Positions 9,221-18,753 of a DNA stretch of 64,000 bases are shown here, piece by piece. The translations under genes and the position numbers were made by a program. Where the stretch lies: contig NZ_CP139559.1 in assembly GCF_034263275.1 (NCBI RefSeq), positions 6,014,001-6,078,000 on the forward strand, given 5' to 3'. The notes beneath the pieces were generated by a model. The model was not told the DNA's origin and made no database searches. It worked only from the letters and a program-made list of their open reading frames with translations. The stretch is from Mucilaginibacter sp. cycad4 (GTDB lineage: Bacteria > Bacteroidota > Bacteroidia > Sphingobacteriales > Sphingobacteriaceae). The stretch's first letter is position 1. Each line of letters opens with the position of its first letter.

Positions 9221-9352
9221 TTGGTTAGAATCAAGAAGTCAAGAACCAAGAGGCAGGAAGAAAAACTTATTTCCTTACCGTTTGATTCTTACTTGTATAT
9301 TTTTTTAAATCAAGAGCCAGGAAAACTCTTGATTCCTGACTCTTGATTTCTT
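9221..9352. repeat. Word-repeat patch with hairpin between rpiA and tkt
   Basis: tagaatcaagaagtcaagaaccaagaggcagg (9225-9256) contains repeated (t)caagaa/ccaag words. The same words reappear as an inverted pair: AAATCAAGAGCCAGGAA (9307-9323) and TTCCTGACTCTTGATTT (9333-9349), matching at 16 of 17 positions. The hairpin follows the tkt stop codon on the minus strand and may terminate tkt mRNA, but no long U-tract is seen. Confidence 0.6.
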
Positions 9353-9356
9353 GCGT

Positions 9357-11360
9357 CTATAAAAGAGCTTTTGCTTTTTTAACAACGTTATCAACAGTGA
9401 AGCCGAAGTGTTTGTACAAATCTTCGGCAGGGGCCGATTCACCAAAGGTGGTCATGCCCAGCATATCGCCTTCATCGGTGATGTATTTATGCCAGCCCAT
9501 TGGTGATGCCATTTCAACAGCCAAACGTTTTCTGCTTGCTTTAGGGAATACCGACTCTTTGTAAGCCGCATCCTGTTTTTCAAACAGCTCCCATGATGGC
9601 ATACTTACCACACGGGTGGAAATACCTTCAGCCTCCAGCTTTTCCTGTGCCTGCATGATCAACGCCACTTCAGATCCGGTAGCGATCAGGATCAGATCCG
9701 GGCCTTTGCTGCCTTCTGAAAGCACATAGGCACCTTTTTCAAGGTTTTCGGCTTTGCCATATTTATCCTGGTCGAGGATAGGTAAGCCCTGGCGGGTGAA
9801 TACCAATACAGTTGGGCCGCCTTTTTTCTCGATAGCAACACGCCATGCATGAGCACTTTCGTTAGCATCGGCCGGGCGGATCACCGTTAGGTTTGGTATC
9901 GAGCGCAATGAAGCTAATTGTTCAATAGGCTGGTGGGTGGTACCATCCTCGCCTAAACCAATACTATCATGTGTATAAACGAAGATCGGGTTTATTTTCA
10001 TGATGGCAGCCAAACGAATTGGCGGGCGCATATATTCAGAGAACATCAGGAAGGTAGCGCCGAAAGGCAACAGGCCTTTGGTTAAAGCCATGCCATTTAA
10101 AGCAGAGCCCATGGCATGCTCACGGATGCCGAAGTGGAAGTTACGGCCTGCACGGTTTTCTGATGTAAATGAATCGTATTCTTTCAGGTTGGTTTCGGTT
10201 GATGGGGCAAGGTCGGCCGCGCCACCAATCAGGTTTGGCAATGCCGGGGCAATAGCGTTCAATACTTTGCCTGATGCCTGGCGAGTTGCCATTTTAGGGT
10301 CCGAACCTTTAAATACCGGCAGTTTATCTTTCCAGCCGGCAGGTAGTTCACCTTTGGAGGCAGCCTCGTATTCGGCAGCTAATTCAGGGAATTTTGCTTT
10401 ATAGTCGGCAAATAATTTGTTCCATTTTTCTTCAACAGCAGCGCCTCTTGCACCTTTTTTGTGGTAGTAATCCAGCACTTCGTCAGATACGTTGAATGAT
10501 TTTTCAGGATCGAAACCAAAGAACTGTTTTACCAGTTTAATTTCGTCGGCACCAAGCGGAGAACCGTGTGAGCCCGCAGTTCCCGATTTGTTAGGGCTGC
10601 CATAAGCTATCAGCGAACGAACGCGGATAAATGACGGTTTTTGAGTTTCGGCTTTGGCATTGATGAGGGCCAGCTCCAGCGCGTGGGTATCGTTCACATC
10701 GGTAAGGTCCTGCACATGCCAGCCATATGCACGGAAACGGGCGCTTACATCTTCATTAAAAGCAATATCGGTACTGCCTTCAATAGAGATGTGGTTATCA
10801 TCATATAAATAGATCAGGTTACCTAATTGCAAATGACCCGCCAGTGATGCAGCTTCGGAAGTTACACCTTCCATCAAATCGCCATCGCTGCAGATAGTGT
10901 AAATATTGTAGTTGAACAGCTCAAAGCCAGGCTTGTTGTAACGCGCAGCAAGATGCTTTTGTGCGATGGCAAAACCTACAGCATTGGCAAAGCCCTGTCC
11001 CAGCGGACCGGTTGTTACTTCAATGCCCGGAGCCAAACCATATTCCGGGTGACCGGCGGTTTTGCTGTTCAGCTGGCGAAACTGTTTGATATCATCTAAA
11101 GAAAGATCATAGCCCATTAAATACAAAAAGTTGTACTGTAAAATACAAGCATGGCCTGCCGAAAGGATAAACCTGTCGCGGTTTGCCCAATCGGGGTTTT
11201 TCGGGTTGTAGTTTAAAAACTTTGTCCATAAAACGTGGCCCATTGGTGCCAGCGCCATAGCTGTACCAGGGTGGCCTGAATTTGCTTTTTGCACAGCATC
11301 GGCTGCCAATACCCTTACGGTATCTATCGCCAATTTTTCTATGTCTTGTTGGTTTTCCAT
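9357..11360 (-). CDS. tkt: Transketolase
   Basis: 667 residues, full length for a single-chain thiamine-diphosphate transketolase. It transfers two-carbon units between pentose, heptulose and triose phosphates. Seen: QKANSGHPGTAMALAPMGHVL near residue 23, the ThDP/metal-binding CSDGDLMEGVTSEAASLAGH near 157, FNYNIY before it, and RNFHFGIREHAMGSALNGMAL near 405 with the catalytic Glu. The C-terminal domain has VLIATGSEV-like LILIATGSEVAL near 556. It is the second gene of the pentose-phosphate block, 36 bases downstream of the glucokinase gene. Confidence 0.97.
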   Translation of the reverse strand: MENQQDIEKLAIDTVRVLAADAVQKANSGHPGTAMALAPMGHVLWTKFLNYNPKNPDWANRDRFILSAGHACILQYNFLYLMGYDLSLDDIKQFRQLNSKTAGHPEYGLAPGIEVTTGPLGQGFANAVGFAIAQKHLAARYNKPGFELFNYNIYTICSDGDLMEGVTSEAASLAGHLQLGNLIYLYDDNHISIEGSTDIAFNEDVSARFRAYGWHVQDLTDVNDTHALELALINAKAETQKPSFIRVRSLIAYGSPNKSGTAGSHGSPLGADEIKLVKQFFGFDPEKSFNVSDEVLDYYHKKGARGAAVEEKWNKLFADYKAKFPELAAEYEAASKGELPAGWKDKLPVFKGSDPKMATRQASGKVLNAIAPALPNLIGGAADLAPSTETNLKEYDSFTSENRAGRNFHFGIREHAMGSALNGMALTKGLLPFGATFLMFSEYMRPPIRLAAIMKINPIFVYTHDSIGLGEDGTTHQPIEQLASLRSIPNLTVIRPADANESAHAWRVAIEKKGGPTVLVFTRQGLPILDQDKYGKAENLEKGAYVLSEGSKGPDLILIATGSEVALIMQAQEKLEAEGISTRVVSMPSWELFEKQDAAYKESVFPKASRKRLAVEMASPMGWHKYITDEGDMLGMTTFGESAPAEDLYKHFGFTVDNVVKKAKALL

Positions 11361-11396
11361 TTTGTTATCAGGTATTGTAGTTAGTGTTAGTTTTAT

Positions 11397-12152
11397 TTAT
11401 TCGGTAGGTGTTGCAATTTTGCGCTTGGTTTTGCTTTCACCTTCATTGAGCCAAAGCCTTGCGCCGCCTTTTATTCCATCGGCATTGGTAACAATCTTCA
11501 TGTTTTTATCAAGCTTAAAGGTAAGCTCGTCTGAATTGCCGCCGCCAATGTATAAAGTATCGTAATTGAATACAGTTTTCAATATTTTGAAAACCTTTTT
11601 CATGCGTTTGTTCCATTTCTCTTTGCCTTCTTTTTCTAAAGCTCTTTCACCTATATAGTTATCATAGGTAATACCTTCTTTTATCGGGAGGTGGGCAAGT
11701 TCAAAGTGTGGCAATAAATGACCGTCCATTAACAAAGCTGTACCAAAACCGGTGCCCAGGGTAATTACCATTTCAAGGCCCTTACCGGCTACCACACCAA
11801 GCCCTTGCATGTCGGCATCGTTAACTACCTGGGTAGGTTTGCCTAATGCTTTTTCCAATTTTTTGCTCAAATCAACATCTGCCCAGTAATCGGTACCCAG
11901 GTTGGGCGCCGTTTTAACAACCCCGTTTTTTACATAACCAGGAAAACCAACCGATATTTTATCATATGCCGGAAAATCCTTAACGAGGGTGTTAATAGCT
12001 TTTATAACGTTTTCGGGATTTGCCGGTGCCGGCGTAGGAATTTTATCATACTCCATTTTTAAATCCCCTTTTTTATTCAGGATAGTGGCTTTAATGTGCG
12101 AACCACCGATATCGATTGAAAGGACTCTTAACTGGGATGGTGTGTTTTTCAT
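11397..12152 (-). CDS. ppgK: ROK-family polyphosphate-type glucokinase
   Basis: 251 residues, the length of polyphosphate glucokinases (PpgK). It would phosphorylate glucose to glucose 6-phosphate using polyphosphate and/or ATP. N-terminal phosphate loop LSIDIGGSHIKATIL at about residues 10-24, SVGFPGYVKNGVV near 68, NDADMQGLGV near 111, and the second phosphate loop ITLGTGFGTALLMDG near 130. FNYDTLYIGGGN near 194 is the adenosine-side motif. Donor preference cannot be decided from sequence. As first gene before tkt, it feeds glucose 6-phosphate into the block that follows. A good promoter match lies upstream. Confidence 0.85.
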   Translation of the reverse strand: MKNTPSQLRVLSIDIGGSHIKATILNKKGDLKMEYDKIPTPAPANPENVIKAINTLVKDFPAYDKISVGFPGYVKNGVVKTAPNLGTDYWADVDLSKKLEKALGKPTQVVNDADMQGLGVVAGKGLEMVITLGTGFGTALLMDGHLLPHFELAHLPIKEGITYDNYIGERALEKEGKEKWNKRMKKVFKILKTVFNYDTLYIGGGNSDELTFKLDKNMKIVTNADGIKGGARLWLNEGESKTKRKIATPTE

Positions 12153-12286
12153 TTAGCGTAATTTATTTAGCTGGTTAGTTATTCTTGGTGAACCCCTTAG
12201 TTCCCAGCGCATAAATATCACATTTTAATAATATCAAATTGTTAAATAATGCGATAAAATCAATTTAGTCCTTAAAGCAATAAAAG

Positions 12287-12315
12287 TAAAGTTAGTGTTG
12301 CTTTTATTTACCAAA
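12287..12315 (-). promoter_or_regulatory. Candidate promoter of the glucokinase-transketolase unit
   Basis: On the minus strand TTTG is followed after 17 bases by TAACTTTA. This is one base off the Bacteroidota consensus TTG-N17..23-TAnnTTTG. It lies about 135 bases before the glucokinase start, leaving a moderately long leader. Confidence 0.45.
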
Positions 12316-12395
12316 CCAATTTTTAAAAGTATTTTACTTATGCGTGGCAAAATCAGTGCAATTAAGGTAAAATGTTAATACCCCTGTTAATTTTT

Positions 12396-14780
12396 TCAAA
12401 TACTTAAACTGTTATTACCAGTTTTAAGTGTAAAAGTTTTTCCTTTCCATACAAAAACGCCAGTTGTACTGTGCGGCAAGGTTATATTTATATTCCATTT
12501 CCCTTTTTCAAACATATACCTGGCATAAACTTTTCCGTTAGGATGCGGTACCTCGCCGCTAATATTTTTGATCTGCCCTAAATGCGGTTCAATTTTTATT
12601 TTACTGAAACCGGGTGCATAACTATCCACTCCTAAAATAGTTCGATAAAATTCAATGTTAGGACTTGCTCCCCATGCATGGCAGTCGGAGCGGTTATGGT
12701 CAAGATCGGAGATCTCGGCCCAGGTGGTTAAACCCATTTTGATATTATCGCGCCATATGTTAAGCCAGTTTAAATAACCATCGCCCAAGCCTCCTTTTAC
12801 CATCGCCTGGTGCAGGTAATATTTAAAGTAGATGGTACACCTGGTGAGCGTGGTATCGCTCAAGAGTTTTAAGCTGATGTCATGCGCAGTCGCGTTATTT
12901 ACCATACCGGCTAATATTGCTATGGAATTGGTGTGCTGCGAAAACAATTGCTTGTCCTCGGTATCGGCATAAAGTTTTTTGCCTGCATCCCAGTATTTGT
13001 TTTGAATAGCGGTTTTTAACTGTGCAGCTTTGGCCTTATACATTGCGGCAAATGCAGGCATCCCCATCTTAGTTTCCATTTCGGCAGCTTGTTGGTAAGC
13101 CCACATCAACTGCATGTCCAATATAGCCGATGTACCTTTGGCGCTTTTAGGCGCCTGGCCGAAATCCCAGCCTTTATCATTTACCCAGTCAACAAATGTC
13201 CAGTAGGGAGTATCTTTTAATGAGCCATCAGTTTGTTGATATTTGCTGAAAAAGTTCAGTACATCGCGCATCCCCGGCAACTTATCTTTTATAAATAAAC
13301 TATCGGGGCGGTACATCCAGTAATCATGCAGCATGCCAATATACCATAACGAAAAGGTGGAAATAATTTGGGGTGAGAATGAAGGATGGCGGCTCAGCGT
13401 GATCCCTTCCGCCAGCCTTGAATGATCCATCTGGTTGATGGCGTTGCGGACCAGCCGGTCGTCGCCGCTGTTATAAAAAGATACCAGCGCCTGGATGCGG
13501 GTATCGCCTACGTATTGCAACTGTTCATAATAAGGGCAATCGGTATAGGTTTCGCCGGCGCAAAGGCGGGCGGTGCGCCAGCCAATATCCAGCATCTGCT
13601 GCATTTCGGGGTTTGGCGTGTCCAGTTTGGCATTCAGCTTAAAGGGATACCCGGTGAATGTTCCGTAGATATCGTCAATAACCAGGGGCTCATTTTTGGT
13701 TGTTATTTTTACTTCAACATACCTGAAAGTACGCCAGGTTAAGGTGGTGAATGAATTACCCGTAGCTCCATCCGAAACGATGCTATCCCGCCTGCCAACA
13801 AAGATCTTTCCGTCTACATCATTACGGTTCCCTTTAACCGGGCCTTCCGGGCCGCTTAAACTTTTAAACAACGATTCGGTATAAGTGATACCAATACCGG
13901 CGTTTTTCCCCTTGCTGAAATTGAGCGTTAAATAAGCGTTGGTTAAATACGTTTGATCGAGCAGTAAAGTAGTTGAAGTATTAGCCGGGATAGTAATGGT
14001 TGTTTTGGTTGCAGGGAATGAGGATGGTATACTGATGCCATCGGCTTTTCTTAACACGGGAATCCTTTGCAGGGTCATTTCCATGGCGGGTATTGAGGAT
14101 GGAACCAGCATCCAGCCAAAGGCATTGGTTATTCCTTTTGGATTCCCGTTGTCAATACGGATAGCGTTTTTCCAACTATTGTCATCAAGCCCGGTCGTGT
14201 TCCAATCTTTTATAGATTGGTTTAAATCTATCCTTTCACCCGGCCCTGCAACATAATAAGGATGCCAGCCAATACCGGTTACAGGTTGAAATGATTTATC
14301 GCGGATACACTTCCAGGTTTTATTGGTGTTGATGATCTCTTCGGCCGGGGTGTTACCCTGCATAATGAAACCTGTTTGCAGCGAGATCTGCGCCTCGGGG
14401 CGATAATCACCATCATTCCATACTACAGCGGCGATAAGGTTTTTGCCTGCCTGAAGATACGGGGCCAGATCAACCGTTTCATAGTTCCAGTAATAGGTGT
14501 CTCCCCGGGCCGGGCCTAATGAAACCAGCGTTTGGTTAACATAAAGCTTATAGCGGTTATCGGCAGAAACATGAACTACAAATGATGCCGGTTTAGCTGC
14601 CAGTTCAATATTTTTTCTGAAGTAATACACACCATAATCTTTTAACGGTTCCTGGGGAACGGTGATCCAGGATGCTTTCCACTGGTGTTTTAAAAGCGCC
14701 GGATTGATGGTTTGCCCGAAAACGGATGTTATAGTAAAAAGGAAAAGCGCAAAAAAGCAGCATTTAAAAAATATCTTCAT
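12396..14780 (-). CDS. Secreted GH78 alpha-L-rhamnosidase-like protein
   Basis: 794 residues from the ATG at 14780; the longer frame starts at a TTG and would spoil the signal peptide. Residues 1-23 are a signal peptide (KCCFFALFLFTITSVFGQ), so it acts in the periplasm or on the surface. A beta-sandwich with KASWITV and FRKNIEL near residues 30-60 precedes a middle sandwich and the (alpha/alpha)6 catalytic domain. Hallmarks: ETYTDCPYYEQLQYVGDTR near 406, with the acidic residue region of GH78, and SDCHAWGASPNIEFYRTILG near 708, then GFSKIKIEPHLG and a C-terminal sandwich. GH78 removes terminal alpha-L-rhamnose. No SusCD pair accompanies it, so it is an isolated glycosidase. Confidence 0.87.
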   Translation of the reverse strand: MKIFFKCCFFALFLFTITSVFGQTINPALLKHQWKASWITVPQEPLKDYGVYYFRKNIELAAKPASFVVHVSADNRYKLYVNQTLVSLGPARGDTYYWNYETVDLAPYLQAGKNLIAAVVWNDGDYRPEAQISLQTGFIMQGNTPAEEIINTNKTWKCIRDKSFQPVTGIGWHPYYVAGPGERIDLNQSIKDWNTTGLDDNSWKNAIRIDNGNPKGITNAFGWMLVPSSIPAMEMTLQRIPVLRKADGISIPSSFPATKTTITIPANTSTTLLLDQTYLTNAYLTLNFSKGKNAGIGITYTESLFKSLSGPEGPVKGNRNDVDGKIFVGRRDSIVSDGATGNSFTTLTWRTFRYVEVKITTKNEPLVIDDIYGTFTGYPFKLNAKLDTPNPEMQQMLDIGWRTARLCAGETYTDCPYYEQLQYVGDTRIQALVSFYNSGDDRLVRNAINQMDHSRLAEGITLSRHPSFSPQIISTFSLWYIGMLHDYWMYRPDSLFIKDKLPGMRDVLNFFSKYQQTDGSLKDTPYWTFVDWVNDKGWDFGQAPKSAKGTSAILDMQLMWAYQQAAEMETKMGMPAFAAMYKAKAAQLKTAIQNKYWDAGKKLYADTEDKQLFSQHTNSIAILAGMVNNATAHDISLKLLSDTTLTRCTIYFKYYLHQAMVKGGLGDGYLNWLNIWRDNIKMGLTTWAEISDLDHNRSDCHAWGASPNIEFYRTILGVDSYAPGFSKIKIEPHLGQIKNISGEVPHPNGKVYARYMFEKGKWNINITLPHSTTGVFVWKGKTFTLKTGNNSLSI

Positions 14781-14899
14781 GAAGTAGTTTGGTTTATAGG
14801 TGATTGGCAATTGCCTGCACAGCTAAATTACAATTAAAGCCGGATTATTAAACACATGGTCAATTTTCGGTTCTTGAATAAACAGGCAGAAATTTTCTA

Positions 14900-14975
14900 C
14901 ACGAATTTTTACGTATTGATCGAATTGCACGAATTGTCATATCTTAATTCGTGTAATTCGATATAATTGTGATGA
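14900..14975. repeat. Word-repeat patch upstream of the rhamnosidase gene
   Basis: CGAATTGCACGAATT (14921-14935) and AATTCGTGTAATTCG (14946-14960) are inverted repeats matching at 14 of 15. Further copies (acgaattttt, gatataattgtgat) flank them. The 14781-15122 interval is otherwise AT-rich and must hold two divergent promoters; no clear consensus was found for either gene. Confidence 0.5.
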
Positions 14976-15122
14976 GCCTGAAAATCAATTCATGTAAAAA
15001 TTTTTCATACCCATTTATTAACAGGTCTGATCATTTTAAAGACGATTTCTCCGACCGTTATCTGTCCCGATAGTGGATTATTTTATAATTCCGTTATCTT
15101 TATTTTTTACAAACCTAAAACT

Positions 15123-17537
15123 ATGGATGTATTAGCGGTTGTCTTATTAGTGGTTGTCATTATAATGATGCTGAACCACAAAGGCAGTTTAAATAATAAG
15201 ATCAGAGATCTCGAATTTAAAATATTTGAATTAAAGCGCCTTGTTGAGCAGCTTAAAATAACCCGGATAGTTAACGAGGACGTTAAAAAAGCGGAAGGGC
15301 CTGCGCCGGCAACCGCTCCGCCCCCTGCACCTGTTACCCCGATCACCCCCGAGTCTCCTGTTGAAAAGCCACAGCCGCCGGTTGAGGCCGAAATAAAACC
15401 TCAGCCGCCCAAGCCGCCAATTATTGAAAGGCAACCCGAAGTTATTGAAGACAGCTTATCAATCATCAATCGCCCAATAAAAACACGCGACTTTGAACCT
15501 GCAAAACCGTTACAGCCCAAGCCGTCTTTCTTTGAGCGCCATCCCGATCTGGAGAAATTCATCGGTGAAAACCTCATCAATAAAATAGGTATAGCCATCC
15601 TGGTGCTGGCCATCGGGTTCTTTGTAAAATACGCTATTGATAACGATTGGATTGGCTTAGTTGGCCGTGTAGGCATAGGTATAGTTTGCGGTGGTATTTT
15701 AATTGGTGTTGCGCATGCACTTCGTAATAGCTATAAGGCATTCAGCTCGGTGCTGGTAGGCGGTGGTTTAGCGGTATTTTACTTTACCATAACGCTGGCG
15801 TATCAACAGTTTCATTTGTTTAATAGCCAAACAACAGCGTTCATTATTTTAATTGTGATCACCATTTTTGCGGTGGCACTCTCCCTGTTATATGATAAGC
15901 AGGAGCTGGCCGTAATTGCTTTGGTTGGCGGCTTTGCAAGCCCGTTCATGGTTAGTAACGGCAGCGCCAATTATAATGCTTTGTTTATTTACCTGTTGAT
16001 ATTGAATACCGGCCTGCTCATTATTGCTTATTACAAGGCATGGCGGGTGCTTAATATTGTATCGTTCGGATTTACTGTGATTGTTTTTTCGACAGTATTG
16101 TATACGCTTACCCCGCCTACCTACCATTTCGGCTTTATTTATGCCAGCATTTTTTACGCCCTTTACTTTGTTATCAACATAGCCAATAACGTGCGCGAAA
16201 ACAAAAAATTCATCGCCTCCGATTTCAGCATTTTGCTTCTTAATACCGGTTTATATTTTGCTGTCGGTTTGTACCTGTTAACCAGGATGCATGATGAGCA
16301 GTACCGTGGTTTATTTTGTGTGAGTTTGGCTGTCGTGAACCTGGTGCTGTCATACATCCTGTTCCGCAACCGTAAGGTGGATACCAATATATTATACCTG
16401 CTTATCGGTATTACTTTAACCTTTATTTCGTTAGCGGCCCCTATCCAGCTGCATGGTAATAACATCACCATTTTCTGGGCTTCGGAAGCAGTATTGCTTT
16501 ACTGGCTTTACCAGCGTTCGGGCATCCAGCTTATGAAAATCACTTCATTATTGCTGTGGATAGCCATGCTGCTGAGCCTGGCGATGGATTGGTACCAAAC
16601 CTATACCATGACCAACGAAGCGCTAACCATTATCGCTAACAAAGGCTTTATTACTACGCTATGTGCTGCTATAAGCTCGTTCCTTCTTGCGATATTGGTT
16701 AAACGCGACCAATCCAAACAAGCCTACGCGGCCGCCTTCAGTGAGCAGCTTTTCGGAATAGCGGCATTGGTACTTTTATTTTTAAGCGGTTTGCTGGAAA
16801 TCAATCACCAGCTCCTGAACCATTATCCGGGCAGCGGGCTTAATACCTTGTACATGATGGTTTACACGCCTGTGTTCGTATTCATCTATTACACATTATC
16901 CGCAAAAATAGAGGTCATCAACTTTGCCAATGGCGTAAAACTTGCCATCTTGCTGGCCTGCGTTACCGTTTATCTGATCCTGATGCCGCAATACTATGAC
17001 CTTCAGCATTTAATGCTTGAGGGCGGCAAACCAGCTGCCAGTCATTTCATTGCACATTGGATAGGTACTGTATTTGTAGGATTACTATTTTACCGGGTGA
17101 TCCGCCTTTGCCAGCAAACCCTGGATGAGGGCGCGAAAAAAGTGTTTACCTGGGTATTGAGTGCCGGCGTTGTTTTATTTTTGAGTTTAGAGGTAAGCCT
17201 GATGAGCAACCTGATGTTCTTCAGCAAAACCAACACTATAGATAGCATAGAAACCGTATACGTTAAAACGGGCTTGCCTGTGCTATGGGGCTTGCTTTCC
17301 TTCGCGCTGATGTGGCTGGGGATGAAGTATAAACTCAAAGCAATGCGCGTGGCCTCATTAACATTGTTCTCGCTTACCTTATTAAAATTATTTTTGTTCG
17401 ATATTAAAAATATCCCGGTTTGGGGTAAAATAGCTGCTTTCTTTTGTTTGGGGGTACTATTGCTTATTGTGGCATTTATGTACCAGCGAACAGCAAAAAA
17501 ATCCATCGCCGATGATGAAGCTAAAAAAAATGAATAA
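15123..17537 (+). CDS. DUF2339 multi-pass membrane protein
   Basis: 804 residues. A first membrane segment (DVLAVVLLVVVIIMML) is followed by a coiled-coil-like stretch (residues 20-50), then a Pro/Lys/Glu-rich linker to about residue 135 with repeated PPAP, PQPP and KPQ motifs. From ERHPDLEKFIGENLINKIGIAILVLAIGFFVKYAI onward there are roughly twenty hydrophobic helices with very short loops. This is the DUF2339 architecture. Its function is unknown; the linker suggests a periplasmic or cytoplasmic spacer. It overlaps the next gene by eight bases, and such DUF2339/DUF3999-like pairs recur in Gram-negative bacteria. Confidence 0.85.
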   Translation: MDVLAVVLLVVVIIMMLNHKGSLNNKIRDLEFKIFELKRLVEQLKITRIVNEDVKKAEGPAPATAPPPAPVTPITPESPVEKPQPPVEAEIKPQPPKPPIIERQPEVIEDSLSIINRPIKTRDFEPAKPLQPKPSFFERHPDLEKFIGENLINKIGIAILVLAIGFFVKYAIDNDWIGLVGRVGIGIVCGGILIGVAHALRNSYKAFSSVLVGGGLAVFYFTITLAYQQFHLFNSQTTAFIILIVITIFAVALSLLYDKQELAVIALVGGFASPFMVSNGSANYNALFIYLLILNTGLLIIAYYKAWRVLNIVSFGFTVIVFSTVLYTLTPPTYHFGFIYASIFYALYFVINIANNVRENKKFIASDFSILLLNTGLYFAVGLYLLTRMHDEQYRGLFCVSLAVVNLVLSYILFRNRKVDTNILYLLIGITLTFISLAAPIQLHGNNITIFWASEAVLLYWLYQRSGIQLMKITSLLLWIAMLLSLAMDWYQTYTMTNEALTIIANKGFITTLCAAISSFLLAILVKRDQSKQAYAAAFSEQLFGIAALVLLFLSGLLEINHQLLNHYPGSGLNTLYMMVYTPVFVFIYYTLSAKIEVINFANGVKLAILLACVTVYLILMPQYYDLQHLMLEGGKPAASHFIAHWIGTVFVGLLFYRVIRLCQQTLDEGAKKVFTWVLSAGVVLFLSLEVSLMSNLMFFSKTNTIDSIETVYVKTGLPVLWGLLSFALMWLGMKYKLKAMRVASLTLFSLTLLKLFLFDIKNIPVWGKIAAFFCLGVLLLIVAFMYQRTAKKSIADDEAKKNE

Positions 17538-18747
17538 GCTAACGCTTTTAACGCTGCTGCTTTGCGGAGTTATATTATCCGCATCGGCACAGAAAAATTT
17601 AAAATATAAAGCGGCGCTGCAAAAGATTGACAGCACCGGCTTTTACCGGATTGGCTTACAGCCGGATTTGGTAGCGAAAGCCAAACCCGATTTATCAGAC
17701 ATTCGTATTTTGGATGCTAAAGGGAACTTTGTGCCGTACATTCAGGCAGGCAGTCTGCCTCAAAAAAGCCAGAAAAGTTTTGTTGTTTTCCCGGAGATCG
17801 GCAACACGCCCAGGACTGATACCGGTACCGTTTTCATTATTGAAAATAAAACAGGCCTGGTGCTCGACCGCCTTTGGATCAGGCTGCAAAATACCGCCGT
17901 AAAACGTAAAGTAAACCTGCTGGGCAGCGACGATTTAAACCAGTGGTTTGCCATACAGGAAGATATTCCGTTGCAGGAAGCTGTGCAAAACAGTGAAGGC
18001 ACTTACCTGCAATCGTTATCCTTTCCGGCGAGTAACTATCGCTATTTAAAAATCCAGGTAAATGATAAAAACAAGAACCCTGTTAAGTTTTTACAGGCCG
18101 GCATTTATACGGAATACGCCTCAACAGCTCAAAGTTATACGCCTGTTGCGCCGTTAAACATTATCCGTGCCGATAGTAATAAAACCACCTTTATTGATAT
18201 TAAGCTGAATGACAATTACCAGTTAAACAAACTGCACCTCAACATCAGCGCGCCGAGATATTACAAACGCGGCGTTGCCATCTACCAATTTGTAAAAAAT
18301 GGCAAAGAGCTATTGAGCGAAGCCGAACTGTCATCAGATAAAACGCCTGATCTGTTAATTGCTGCAAAAACCAATCACCTGTTAATAGAAATCAGCAATG
18401 GCGATAACCAACCGCTGAGCATCGGCGAGATCAAAGCCTGGCAATCTGACGAATATTTGATCAGCTATTTGGAAGCTAAGCAAAGCTACCGGGTACTGGT
18501 TGGTGATTCCTCGGCCCAGGCACCGGAATATGATCTTAAGTTTTTTGCAGACAGTATTGGTGGAAACACTCCGGTTATTAAACATGAGGCTGTTATTAAA
18601 AATACAAACTATGCGGCAGCGGCTAAACCTGCCAAAAAAGATTATACGGCACTGATTTGGGTTGCGATCGTAGTTTCGTTAGGTCTGCTGTTGTTTTTGA
18701 CTTTGAAGATGACCAAGGAAGTGAAGAAGAAGGAAGGAGAAATGTAA
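17530..18747 (+). CDS. DUF3999-like exported membrane-anchored protein
   Basis: 405 residues from the ATG at 17530; in-frame ATGs at 17512 and 17515 are alternatives, since all give a signal peptide ending VILSASAQ. Mature part: a beta-rich ectodomain of about 350 residues (YKAALQKIDSTGFYRIGLQPDLVAK near the start, a discoidin-like WIRLQNTAVKRKVNLLGSDDLNQW near residue 120), then one membrane helix near the end (ALIWVAIVVSLGLLLFLTL) and a short basic tail. It appears to be the periplasmic partner of the preceding multi-pass protein, given the ATGAATAA overlap. The biochemical role is unknown. Confidence 0.75.
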   Translation: MNKLTLLTLLLCGVILSASAQKNLKYKAALQKIDSTGFYRIGLQPDLVAKAKPDLSDIRILDAKGNFVPYIQAGSLPQKSQKSFVVFPEIGNTPRTDTGTVFIIENKTGLVLDRLWIRLQNTAVKRKVNLLGSDDLNQWFAIQEDIPLQEAVQNSEGTYLQSLSFPASNYRYLKIQVNDKNKNPVKFLQAGIYTEYASTAQSYTPVAPLNIIRADSNKTTFIDIKLNDNYQLNKLHLNISAPRYYKRGVAIYQFVKNGKELLSEAELSSDKTPDLLIAAKTNHLLIEISNGDNQPLSIGEIKAWQSDEYLISYLEAKQSYRVLVGDSSAQAPEYDLKFFADSIGGNTPVIKHEAVIKNTNYAAAAKPAKKDYTALIWVAIVVSLGLLLFLTLKMTKEVKKKEGEM

Positions 18748-18753
18748 AAATAT

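Noticed and set aside
10000..10404. 134-codon plus-strand frame inside tkt
   Set aside because: Antisense shadow of a highly conserved transketolase; no start signal or family.
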